From Gymnopus androsaceus JB14 (Eukaryota > Basidiomycota > Agaricomycetes > Agaricales > Omphalotaceae): a DNA stretch of 64,000 nt. Below are positions 12,147 to 23,480 of the stretch, one piece after another. A program made the position numbers and the translations under genes. Numbering within the stretch: the first letter of the stretch is position 1; each line of letters begins with the position of its first letter. Location of the stretch: contig ML769486.1 in assembly GCA_009733575.1 (NCBI GenBank), positions 124,001 through 188,000 of the forward strand, given 5' to 3'. The notes beneath the pieces are model-generated. The model worked only from the letters and a program-made list of their open reading frames with translations, was not told the origin of the DNA and did not search any database.

Positions 12147-13272
12147 TCTAAGGTAGGAAAACACAAACTTGACAAATATCACATGATCAAATGTAAGTAT
12201 CCGAATTTGGACAAATTCCTCAAGAAAATCAGAGAAAATCTCGTATATAATGCTCCCCTCACCGGGATTGTGTATGGGACCTAGCATTTTGAGATATAAT
12301 GTCATATGTATGGAATTTCAGAGGAATAAGCTTCACAGTGTTATTTGGGTGAAGGATTAAACATACATTCTGAAAATGAGCTAACTCTGTTACTGTACTG
12401 TTCTGACCAAAAGTTCAGTCACGGGTCACATCAACCCGGATGAACAGTTCATAGCAGACTGTCACCAGTCACTCTGGGTTGTGAATACCATGACAACTAA
12501 GACAGAAAAAAAAATTCCTCAAAAACAGTACAAAAATACTGGGGAAATTCAAATTTTGCTCAGTCCACCTGTAAACAAACCAGAAATGACTCCAAAAAAA
12601 AGTTAACAAGTTACTGGGCACTTGCGCAGTGGTTCAGTGAGCCTCTACACACTGTGCAAGTGAACTGTTTGCAACTATGTCACAGCTCACTTCTATCTGT
12701 GAACACCAAAAATTCTGAACAGGGCACATCACGGGTCACATACCATGAACTTTTGGTTGAAATGGTACAGTAATAACTCCTTTACAGATAGAATGTAAAG
12801 ATATCTGGGTGGCTAAGAACACTCTAATAGGTGTATTCTACATTTCATAAGTCTCATATACAGCCCCAAGTGGGGGAAACATATTCTACAAGGTGATTTC
12901 TTGATTTTCTTCTTGTGAGAAAATTCTTGAAAAACATCTTAGTACATTCTCCTCTCCTCCAGGATTGTGTATAATACCTAGCATTTGTAATTATAAGTTC
13001 ATAGATATGGGATCCAAGAGGGATATCAATCCACTGCCATTTGGTTGAGGAATTAGCCGTGCATCATCAAAATGAGCTGACTCTGCTAATAACTCTCTCA
13101 AACACAAGTTCAACTGGATAGATAGACTCTAGTATGTTTATTCTGAAATTGCTAGGTCCCATACACAGTTGCAGAGGAGGGGTGCATTATATACAAGATT
13201 TTCTTTGATTTGCTCGAGGAATTTGGACACTTACGTTTGATCATGTGATCTTTGTCGAGTTTGTGTTTTCCC
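12147..13272. mobile_element. Inverted-repeat element with nested MITE
   Basis: Bases 12147-12300 (AGGTAGGAAAACACAAAC ... GTGTATGGGACCTAGCA) match the reverse complement of about 13140-13272, giving arms near 130-150 bp. A related diverged block also occurs at about 12900-13080. No ORF is preserved. A 378-bp TA-flanked MITE lies between the arms at 12393-12770. The exact ends are unclear because the outer sequence also resembles 10.79-10.86 kb. Confidence 0.55.
12393..12770. mobile_element. TA-flanked MITE, CTGTAC family, copy 1 (378 bp)
   Basis: It starts CTGTACTGTTCTGACCAAAA and ends with the near-complement TTTTGGTTGAAATGGTACAG, with TA on both sides (12391-12392, 12771-12772). The TIR is shared in part with the shorter elements at 28.77 and 58.17 kb. 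CACGGGTCACAT blocks recur just inside both ends. Confidence 0.7.
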
Positions 13273-13898
13273 TACCTTACCATGTATGTTTGACTTGGAC
13301 ACTGCCGGCACAGGTCTAGCACATCTATGATCTATACCAAAGCCCTTCCTCTAGCACAAATAATCCCCAGGACCTACCTTTGCCAGCTGGAAATATCAAG
13401 TTCCTAGTTGAAGCGGATCCAGTTGCTGGAAAGCAAGAATCATGCAATGAAATTTTAAGTAGAGATGTCAAAATTATGCATTGGACTGCTGTAACAAACT
13501 CTCCGGATGACTGTTACTTGCTTACCACTTGAATCTACGTCTGCAGATTGGACAACCAGAAACCTCCGCTAGCCATTCATGGAGCTTATAACCAGCAGTG
13601 GTGGGTGCTTCCAACCAACAACCTAATGGTTAAAGTGGAGGAATTGCAGGTGAGCGTACGGGAACTAGAGCCTGAAGCTCTGAAAGAGGAGGATGTCTCA
13701 TTTCATCCTATATCTACATGCAAATGCTCTTTACAATCACTGCTAATAGCTCAAAATCCAGGTTTTCTGTCAAAAGACACAAATCCTGATTCCCTTGAGA
13801 GATGCATTTGTCTCCTTAACCTGGAGATTTACAAATTTTTTGTACTTCTGGCTGAATCACTTACATTACTGAGGAGGTAGTACTATGGCTTGATGACT
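13273..13898. other. Unassigned stretch with a 110-codon open frame
   Basis: An open frame at 13548-13880 (+) begins MDNQKPPLAIHGAYNQQWW. It has no recognisable domain, no clear promoter and no conserved partner in the window, so I do not call it a gene. Confidence 0.3.
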
Positions 13899-16694
13899 AC
13901 CAAACTAACTTATGATTTCAAACTCCGCTAACTTATTGCTAACTTATCAATTGACAAGTTAACTTAAGTTAACTTGTCACGACAATCTAACTTATTTTAC
14001 TTATTCTAACTTATTCTAACTTATTTAACTTATAGTGTATAAAAAGCCAAGGATTGGTGTATTAAGCATATTAGAAGGTTCATAGGACTCAATACACTCT
14101 GCCCAACACTGTGACCACCTTATTAACAGTGTATAACCAGTGTTCTTACAGTTCCACCCCCATCCTGGACACTTCTCAAGGTTATAGAGCCTCTAGTTAG
14201 TATGAATCATGCTCCTACAGTTTTTATCAGGAAGGTTGAGCAATTGTTATGAGCAGTACGCCGCTCAATATTGACCTATTCCGACTCAAGTATTGTTAAC
14301 AAATCATGCATATATGCATGGTACACTATCTGAACCAATGCATATGAGCTATAGAATCCATGGAATGCCAATAGCGCCCTTATTTAAGCCTTAAAAGTGG
14401 CGCGAATGGTATTTTTATTGTCGTTATAAATGTAAATATAACGGCAAATCTCGGCACAAGTAAATAAGTTAGCGGAGTTTGAATTTTGACAAGCTAACTT
14501 ATCGTAACTTATTGCGAAAGAACTTGATCTTTTGAGAGGTTCAAAGCTATTTTGAGGCTAATTGAGCATCTACGAGCCTCATAGTAATATGTATAGAGTA
14601 TACTAAGTAGTAAGTACCAATTGAGTTCAAATATTTAGATTAGTGTCATATCAAACCATTGCATACACTTATATACCGACTCGGATGCGGTACTAGCTCT
14701 CTTATTCCATGCAGCTGTGAAAATTAGAGGGTATACCAAGACTGTAGATACACAGTTTACGGTTGGTGAAATACAGCTAGATGACACCTGTACCATTTTG
14801 GCTTTTGGACAGTGGGGCGCCATGTATGATCACCCATCCGTTATATGTACAAGGAGCGCAAGAAGCAATGTTTTCAATGTTTTACCTTCTCAGATAATTC
14901 TTCTGAATAACCCTGTTGGAGGGGTTGCTCGCATAACAACCCTCAAGGCTCTGGATGTCACACCGGAGTCCCAGCAGGTCACTAAGGTCAGTCATTTTTC
15001 AATACAAATACTTCCACTTGTGCATACTAGCCTATCTAAATCAAATTATAAATAACTATTCACATATACTTTGTAGGTCAGTAGTTGTACTATTTGCATC
15101 ATTGCGAGCATGATTGGATATGCAGGGCACATGTATCTGAGTTGCATGCTGATGAACAACTGTGTATCACTGGCAAAATAACATGCTGCTTCAGCACGCA
15201 ACTCAAACATGAAAAATCAGTTATATTGCAATTTACAGTAAACTATCTGAAGTTTGAAGCTATATCAAGGCTAATTCAGCATCTACGAGCCTCACAGCAA
15301 TGTGCATGAACTTTATGAAGTATCCTAGGTACCGAGATTCCCACCTACACTGTGTATTGACATATATATTCTCTGTCTACAAACTCTGGAACACATCATG
15401 ACTCATTGTCTTAACCCAGCTACATCTCTACTAGGCTATACATTGTATTTATCTGTTTATTCCACTCAATCACCTGTCTTCCAGAGTATGGGGCTCTAAG
15501 GGCTCAGCACTTGATCTGTATTTATGGCTACAAGACCATAATTGTTAGGAAACGGGTTCAAGGAATCATGAATGGTGAGTAATGGCATTAATTCAATGAG
15601 GTTCACATACAAGAAGATAAGTATTTATAATAAATAAGTAAGGAGCTACTTAGTAAAAGGATATGTAAGTAAGTGAATCTGAAGACTAAACCCTTCATGT
15701 ATGCATCTATAGGTTAATCCGACATGTATGCTAGGTTCTATTCATCTCTTAAATTAACTAATGTTTTGGATTTACTTATTACTATTCCATTACTTATTTA
15801 CTGAAGTATCATTCCACTTTGTCATTTTACCTGGGCAAATGAGCTCAGGTTATTCTCCACTCATCATTCCTGAGTCCCTGTGAACCTGGTTCAAAGCAAG
15901 AATTGGACTCATGATAGGTGTTGAATGCATAGATGAGTCTCAGAAGCCTTGTATTTAATGTTTACAACTAGTGGCTCCTTCATCACAGCACTGCATCTTC
16001 CCAAGGCAATGTTATGAATATCATATACTGTGAGAGTAAATATCTGCCATAAAGCAAGCATAATGAACACATGGAGTTTAGGTATAGAGGACAATCACCG
16101 CAGTCAAATGTATGCATAATAAATAATATTAGGTATCAAAGTAAGTATACTGGCTAGATATCAAGCCTCCTGCCGTGATACAGGATCATTGTGGTCAGAC
16201 ATATGCTCGAACAAGTTGGTCATAATTCATCAGTATATACTAAGCATGGGTGTGGGTGACACGGTATGGGATCAGACATGGCAGCAAACAATGGTATATA
16301 TTCAGCACAGTCTCAGAGAAACACAGACAAGAACAGTGAGCAAGCAACATAGAAAACATTTGAATCAGTTTGATACAACGACGGCAAGATAAATATGCCA
16401 TAATATGCTTGTTGAGTTAGTGATCAATAGCATAGTAATTATACCGGGAGTCTCTGTCTATGATGAACAGCCATAGCATGTGTATTTGGGTGCTTTTAAT
16501 AACATTGACAGCAATACCGAGCAGCGCACAATGAGCAGGACATTTGATGTTGATGTTAAATATGCCGTAATAGACTCGCCAAGTAAATTGATGTTCACTA
16601 AGTAAAGTTCGTAAGTGTGGGAAAAAATAAGTTAACTTGATTGAATTGAAATAAGTTAAATAAGTTAGCGAAATAAGTTACTTTGCTCCCACTC
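13899..16694. mobile_element. Candidate non-autonomous element rich in TAACTTAT/ATAAGTTA
   Basis: The motif TAACTTAT and its complement cluster at 13903-14035, 14462-14512 and 16630-16685. The left outer segment (CCAAACTAACTTATGATTTC) resembles the complement of the right one (CAAAGTAACTTATTTCGC), as expected for terminal and subterminal repeats of a hAT-like element. An inner inverted pair (CAAACTCCGCTAACTTATT) lies at about 13920 and 14465. Direct repeats of about 80 bp lie at 14541-14619 and 15254-15333. No target duplication and no transposase were found. An open frame at 14717-15055 has no recognised domain. A second possible small inverted-repeat element spans about 15555-15895. Confidence 0.4.
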
Positions 16695-17966
16695 CTATGG
16701 CTTGCACTCTGGCTAAAGTGCCATCTAACCTAGAGGATGCGGAAGCTTGACACCAGGTAGTGTAAAAAGACTATTCTACTCTTCTCTTTGAACCAAACCA
16801 CTGAGCAAGTGTCATTAATACTAACATGATCTCTTTGAAAAGCACGAGTTGCTGCCAAAGAATCACTTATCTGTTATCTAATATGAGTCATCCTTAATGC
16901 TGGAGTTTATTCAGTACATAGGAAGCGAAATTGCGGCATGATGGGTTTCACAACGTCAGGATAATTCTATCAAGTTTCGCATTGTCAGCGTTATTCCTCA
17001 CTTGGCTGTCGCAGCTTGACGATTCAACACTGTTTTTGCTTTACCTCCCATCCCACTTTTTATGCTACTGGAAACAATGATGCCGACACATACAACAACT
17101 TGAACAATGATGATGCACCAACTGACCATCACGGCTGTGCACATTTCATCCCTGTTTGGTTCCTCCTATTCTTCCTTCCACCATCCGGAATGCCCCCGCG
17201 GAACACCAGAAGACTATCACAGGGCTCCTCCTTAACACATCTTTGCACTGGAAAGACTGCGCTGGGTGAGTGCTGCTCATCCCATTGCCGTATCCCAAGA
17301 GCACCACCTCTGTTGCCACTGCAGTGTTCATGTCGAATCCCCTGAACATTCCATACTACATTGTGATTCCAACCTCACTTCCTTATTTATCATGCCTTCT
17401 GAGCCAGTATTTCCACAAAAATCACCATACCTACATCTCTCTCAAATGGAGAGGCGTTACATCTGCTGAGATGTCTCCTCTTTGACTGGGAGCTCATTCT
17501 AATCACTGCCAAATTCATTCACAATACTGTCTCTCAGTGGAAACAGACCCAGCTCTACTGTATGCCTGGCCTCACCTCAGGCCTTTAGGATCCTACATTT
17601 CCTCTCTATTTGGTTCCTCCTACTCCTTCTTCCACACAATACTACTGGTCTTTCTTATTTTGGGTTTGGGAGAGCTCTTGGTTGTTATCTTTCTATATTT
17701 GTCTGGACTTCAGATACACTTTTACTTTGCTCCCCTGACCAGCCACAGAAAACCTCTCTCCTCTAAGTGGGCCAAGTCAGACTTGTGGTACGGTTTTAGG
17801 ATGAGCACAGCTGTGGGAGGGGTTCAACAACTCTATGGTAGTTTCAGTACTGTATATTTATTTTAGTTCTGTATATTCATGTACTAGCTACTTTCCCTGT
17901 CGCTTCCGGCAGTTCCGCAATGGGACCACGCTGAGTATCTATCTATCTATATGTAAACCAATCAAT
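16695..17966. other. Unassigned gene-poor stretch with a short microsatellite
   Basis: Open frames of about 110 codons exist near 17.0-17.3 and 17.5-17.9 kb but show no family signature. A (TATC)n run occurs at 17935-17953. Two similar GGTTCCTCCTA.TC.TTCTTCC segments at about 17159 and 17611 hint at an old duplication. Confidence 0.3.
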
Positions 17967-18054
17967 GCGTAGATACATATTTAATGGTCTTTTATTAGAT
18001 TATGAATGTACAGTAAAAGGATTGGGATGAGATTAGAAAAATACTGTTGTTTTT
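17967..18054. repeat. Direct copy of an inner arm segment at the palindrome's left edge
   Basis: This 88-bp segment (GATTATGAATGTACAGTAAAAG ... AAAATACTGTTG, broken here for length) closely matches 18895-18981 inside the left palindrome arm in the same orientation, and so also the mirrored 26114-26200. It lies 15 bases outside the arm start at 18070 and has no counterpart beyond the right arm. Confidence 0.65.
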
Positions 18055-19006
18055 TGAGGTCTTGGGTTTACTAATGTAGCACTAAAGAAAGGATCCGAGA
18101 AAAGCGTACAAAGATAAGAATATGCCTGATAGAGGAAACGGAATGTAAGCTTGTTTCTAGTGGTGGAGGATTTCAGAGCGTGGAAGCTGTAGCTGTAGCA
18201 TGTAACACGAGTTAGGGAGCACCTAGGAGCACAGAGTCGCAATAGTCTTGGACGATAGAATTGCACGCGGCGCGCCAATTATTTCTCACACCAATTAGAC
18301 GCTCAAAGTCGACGCGTATACAGATTGCCATTGAACAAAGCCGAAAACCGGAAGACGATTGGAGGACGTATCTCTCCGTCTAACTAATTGGCAAGTTTGA
18401 TATTGCGTCTTACGAGGATTTTTACAGAGGTGTTGAAATCGAGAATCAATGTCTTGACTTAAGTACTCGAGCCCTGTTACTTGAGTCGGGTGTCTGATAA
18501 ACGAAAACCCTCTGCCACCCGGAGACTTGCAGCGGAGGAGAGGCATTAGGACTCGGTATTTGCTTCTGGACTGGACACTTTCAGTGAACGATTTCTTGCA
18601 TCGTCAAATAAGAGTCTAAATGCAAATTACCCGCTTCCAATCCTCCAGCTACGCATTGATGGCCAGATGCTATACCGCTTTACATTTCTCCTGGGCCTCA
18701 TCTACAAGTACTCCTCCAAAAACTTGTCACAAACCCATCACACTGCAAGCTTCAGCGTATTTGCTCTCTGTAGGAATCTGACCTAGGGCTGGATTAGGAA
18801 GACAGACCCTGGTTCGAGATTCCTCCAAAAGATAATTATGCGTTCGGCGGACGTTCTACCTTTCATTCCAATGTTGACTTTACCCCTTGGGATGTGTAGA
18901 TATTCAATGGTCTTTAATTAGATTATGAATTTACGGTAAAAGGATTGAGATGAGATTAGAAAAATACTGTTGTTTTTGTTTGCGAAGTCGCAGGATTTAG
19001 CACTCA

Positions 19007-19243
19007 CTAATTCGGAACATCCAAAGCCATCGGTTCGTTCCTTTTCCTAATTTTCTCCAGATCCTCCAAGCTATCCACATGCATGATCAGCTGCATGTCG
19101 ATAGTAGTGCTGATAACGAACCAAAAAACTGTAGGAACGAGGACACTGAACAAAGCGAGTGATATCCACTTTTTCAAACCCAAGGCCCTATATCCGTCCT
19201 TCACCGCCTCTCTACAGAGTCTCCATCTAAATGGCAAATTCAC
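19007..19243 (-). CDS. Hypothetical single-pass membrane protein exon, left arm copy
   Basis: This is the identical mirror of the frame at 25852-26088. It encodes LCREAVKDGYRALGLKKW, one hydrophobic segment (ISLALFSVLVPTVFWFVIS), then a charged tail (EDLEKIRKRNEP). It may be the last exon of a longer gene, because an acceptor-like TTGTAG precedes it. No family was recognised. Confidence 0.3.
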   Translation of the reverse strand: MNLPFRWRLCREAVKDGYRALGLKKWISLALFSVLVPTVFWFVISTTIDMQLIMHVDSLEDLEKIRKRNEPMALDVPN

Positions 19244-19555
19244 CGTCTACAATCTTTGCCATGTCTTCGGTCCTGAGTCAATGGAGGCGCGGTAAGCTCC
19301 GAAGGATTAGCGCGGGCCTGTGAAAGCGGAGCAGAAGTATGACGTCATGAATGCGAAATCGGAACCGGGATGGCAAAGCGTAACATTTCGACATTCTCCA
19401 TATGTAGAGAAGGTACTGATCAGACATCAGACACTGCAAGAGAGCGGAATCGTATCCTATTAACTAATAAACAACCTGTGTACACTAGCTTGGTCCCGAA
19501 AAACACCCAACTCTACTCGGAAGACATGTATGCTGTAGTACAATGCCGTCGCTTC

Positions 19556-20056
19556 TTAACTGTGCTGCTCCGGCTCCGGCGAAGGAGTTGGGGAAGGGCA
19601 CATCAGTGCTACATAATGATCTAGCGTGAGCGGCTCGCGGCAGACATGACATGTTTCGCCCTCTGACTCTAAAGCCTTCATCATGCAACTAACAGAGCAG
19701 CTTAGTGGATGGCCAAATAATACAAAGAAACATAACCACGTACTCGCGGCACATCGCATGTGGATCACCCCCTGTCGCATGCTTACTGTTCTTGCATAAG
19801 GTGAACATGCCTTTAGGGTCACGCATCTTATCAAAGCAAACTTTACACTCTGCCTGCTCCTTTGTGAGGGTACGAGCACTGCAGAAAAGTCAGCTTGAGC
19901 ACGCAGGACAAAGCCGCCGTCAGGAATGAGTGGGACGCACGTTAAGGAAGTATGCATAGTACGCGCTTCGATGTCAGCACAGTCCGACATCGGCAAAGCG
20001 ACAGCAACGCCTGCAAAGAGCAAAGCAGTGACAGTGAAGACGGCAGAGAAACGCAT
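19556..20056 (-). CDS. Secreted RING-like zinc-finger protein, left arm copy
   Basis: This is the exact mirror copy of the gene at 25039-25539. Exons are 20056-19941, 19878-19744 and 19688-19556, which splice to a 127-aa protein. It has a signal peptide (MRFSAVFTVTALLFAGVAVA) and a RING-like pattern of eight Cys/His ligands (CKVC, FTLC, HAMCRDC, CHVC). The functional reasoning is given under the right-arm copy. A TATA motif mirrors the right one at 20214-20221. Because the whole coding and upstream sequence is identical to the other arm, both copies would be expressed as the same protein if active. Confidence 0.7.
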   Translation of the reverse strand: MRFSAVFTVTALLFAGVAVALPMSDCADIEARTMHTSLTCVPLIPDGGFVLRAQADFSAVLVPSQRSRQSVKFALIRCVTLKACSPYARTVSMRQGVIHMRCAASTWLCFFVLFGHPLSCSVSCMMKALESEGETCHVCREPLTLDHYVALMCPSPTPSPEPEQHS

Positions 20057-21302
20057 GATGATGATGAAATGTTGGGTTTAATGGATGGAAACTGTAAAGT
20101 CGGGTTTAACGGGGTGAACTGTCGAACAAGGATTAGTGAGATGAACATGGTCAAGAGCGAGAGAAATGCAACGCACTGGCCAGCACTGGGGAATCACCGA
20201 CATTTACAGCGTCCTTTTATACGAAAATTTTGTATTAGTACTATGTAATATTGTATAAATTTATTGGGCACACGTCTGAGAAGCTTTTCCCGCGCTTGTA
20301 GAACTCAAGAAGCTCCTCCCGCTGCTGGGGGCCTGATTCATCTACGACACGAACCCGAAAAAATCGCCCAAAATTCTCTCGTGCTCCTACGGCACCCATT
20401 GCAGTTTCGGAGCGGTTCTGTTTTTGACTAGAAAATATTCAAGGATTATTTTACCCTTCGGATACCAGAAAATATATTTGCTATAAGTAGTTTACAAAAA
20501 TGTCAAGTGAGATAATTTTCCAAATTTGAAGCAGGCTAATTCCGGACAGGAAATCGACTAAAACACGTTCTAAATTCGAGTGACTCTCATTATGAGCTTT
20601 GTTTACTTCAGCAAAGTCATTTCCACACATAATACAACTGCGCACTGCTGCCAATACACTCTACTAAAATACATACTCGCCGGTCTGAAACGCTGCATGA
20701 GCACGTTATCTGACTCCGAGCCTCACTGGCCTCAGGGTAATTCACTCGCCGTATAAGTATATACTGCCTCGATGACGGTTTACATTTACGAATGTACCCG
20801 AAACTCTGGATGATACATAGGAGAGTTGGTTTAAAAGACGCCGCGTAGACGGGAGCAATCTTGGCAAAGTCAGGGTTAGTTGAAGTCAAACCTCTGACCT
20901 GGCCGGGTCTGAAGGCCAAAGGTCAGACCTTCTGATCTCGACCGGGCAATAGATTTGATCAGACGGGGTCAGTTACAACAGATAGATAGATAGATAGATG
21001 TACACTGGCCGGGAGCCCACAGAAACTTCGGACAACAAAACCGGCAAGGATTTTCCAGATATAAACCGGCTAATTCTGGGCAAAAAATTTGACTAAAACG
21101 CGTTCTAAATTCGGGTAACCCTCATTATGAGCTTCTGGGGTCCTGGTTTTGTTGACTTCAGCTCCAGGAATTGAATATGGCCTGTGGAATTTGCTTGACG
21201 TGCAGATCATCAGTAATGTAAATCATTGACTTCACAAGCAATACAACTCTTCCCGCCCGCTGCTACAATGCAACTTCAGCGTTTCAGCTTTGAATTTGAC
21301 CA

Positions 21303-21880
21303 ATGACACAATCTCTGTGGGTTCCCGCGCAGTGTCTTTTGTCCGAATTTTCCTATGGGATGTTCGTTCCTATACATAGGTTTGCTCGTCGTGCGCAGTT
21401 TCCCAATCTGTACCGTTTTGCTCGTGACCTTCTAGCTATACCTGGTGAGTGTCTTCAACTATGGTATTCCTCAAATATTCTGATGAGCATGTTAGGATCT
21501 GCTGTTGCGGTTGAGAGAGTCTTTTCAGGAGGGCGGGACACTATCTCACTTCGCCGTGCCAGTTTGAAGCCTGATACGATCCATGCTCTCATGATTGTAA
21601 AGCACAGACTCCGTCTTGCACGTAATGCAGTTTTGGATCTCACTCGAGATATTTAGTATTTGATAGAAACAATATATACTTATAATTTACAAAGGTAACG
21701 TATCTCAGTTTTTCAAAGTGCCGTATAAGTCGTATAACCGTAAGCCGGCCGTCATGGTACGGACACCGTACCGTCAAGGGACACCATTAAAAATATACGG
21801 TACGGTGACGCCTTTAATGAGTGCCGTACTGCACCGTAAAATGTACGGCCGTAACCGTATACGGTACGGTGTTCAGCCCT
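21303..21880 (+). pseudogene. hAT transposase C-terminal fragment with element 3' end
   Basis: The frame at 21303-21655 contains FPNLYRFARDLLAIPG, then, after a likely 49-nt intron (21446-21494), SAVAVERVFSGGRDTISLRR and ASLKPDTIHALMIVKHRL. That is the hAT-family C-terminal dimerisation domain. Only this domain is present. Downstream, 21710-21880 is packed with ACGGTACGGT/ACCGTACCGT subterminal repeats and ends GTTCAGCCCTA, the complement of a typical hAT end (TAGGGCTGAAC). The 5' half is missing. The block falls in a gap of the palindrome alignment (absent from the right side), so it entered the left side only. Confidence 0.7.
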
Positions 21881-22339
21881 AACATAGAGTGTATAATTCA
21901 AGGTGGGTAATACAATACCTATACGACGAGCAGCCCTACCCTGAGGGTGAGGCTCGGAGTCGGAGCAGAAGTCAGATATGAACCGACAGCCAGTGAGAAT
22001 TTATGATGTTTCATGCGACTTGAGCGCTGAGTTGAGACGCTCTATTCCAAGCCGACTTTATGACAAATCATGCACATCACCTTGTAGAAGGTCTCGGCAA
22101 CACTAGTGGGAAGTAACTACAAAAAAAAGAAGAAATCACGGATTCATCCTAGCAGGACTCGTGAGCATAGAATATCAAAAATTTTCGTCCCTCAAAAGAA
22201 ATTTTGATAGAAGATCAACCACTGGATGAGGGCGTGGAGCGTCTTCCCGACAAGCAAACGTAACGACTTAGTGTCTTAACCAAGAAATTTTTGAGACACG
22301 CGGTTGATACGCTCTAATACCATTGAATGTAGGTTGCAA

Positions 22340-23480
22340 TTGAACCGGAAGATAGTGACGTCGATTCGATACTTCCCAGCCTCTTGAAGAGTTCGTTTGT
22401 GTCTCTTATAAGTATAACCATATCCTTCGAAGTGCCGGGGTACTGTATTCCATATTCTGTGCTTAGCATCCTCGAGTCCTGATCCCTCCGATGTTTTTCT
22501 CCATACTACTTGTTACGAGGTCGAGCTTCGAATTGACTCAGGTCTAATGGCTGGAGAGCGACCAACCTAACAATTCATGGAGGAAAGCTTTAGAATACAT
22601 GACGGGAGCTGGATATAGCAATGTGCTATAACCAACTCTGGTCATGCGTTCTCCAGCTCACTTCTGAATCTCTGACCTCTCCACTTACTCCTACTGCAAC
22701 AATATCTTCGCGTCAATTCGATACTTTCCAAGGACCAGGCTCAAAAATCCGCCAGTTGTTTCTCTTACAGATAATATACCGACAAGGCTTCTGATGCTTC
22801 TGATGGCTCAAGCTCAGCTACGTCCTGCCCGCCGGTTAGTCCATACTCTGTACTACTTATCATCTCCGAGTCTTGACCACCCTTTTTATCTTTCTTAGTT
22901 TTTTCTTAGCTTAACTCAGCTTAACTCGAAACTTGTACGACTCCTGGAGAGGATGATTCAAGGAAGGAAATCAAACTTACTTCTGAATATCTCACTTTTA
23001 AATCTCACTTCCAATTTTACACACATGCCTCCTCCGCCGTATAAAGAAATTGAGGCGAGAAATCCAAGATTTGGCTCATAGAACATTAAAATTCGGTGCT
23101 TGGAGAGCGGTCTGGTTTTGGTAAACACTGTCCACATACTATTAGCTCGATCGAATGAAGTGTTAGACTCTTATTTGAAGTTATATTGTAAGTTCGAGTG
23201 GATTCTCAAATTCAATACTCTTCAGGTCAAATGGATTGATTGTATCTTTCGGAAGTTCTGTTAAAGTTTCATTCATCTAAGTATCCTGCTTTGACCTTTT
23301 TATTTCCGAAAAGCTCACTAGATACTTAGTATTTTGTACACTTGCCACATTTGGTAGGCGATAAATAGCTTTGACCGTCTCGATTTGACATTCGTGAGCT
23401 TTGAAGGGCCCGCCGTTTGGTAATAGGGCTGCTCAATTCTCACATCACTTCTTTTGTCGCTTTACATCATTAAGTATCGA
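22340..23480. other. Unique core of the palindrome
   Basis: About 1.1 kb without a mirrored counterpart. Short direct similarities occur (ATTCGATACTTCC at 22368 and 22718, TCTTATAAGTATA and TCTCTTACAGATAATATA downstream), suggesting an old internal duplication. No gene is visible. Confidence 0.4.

Noticed and set aside
14717..15055. 112-codon frame as a gene
   Set aside because: No recognisable domain, no intron logic and a position inside a repeat-rich candidate element.
20890..20935. Hairpin TCTGACCTGGCC/GGCCAAAGGTCAGA as a regulatory site
   Set aside because: A short isolated inverted repeat with no gene nearby on that side; nothing supports a function.
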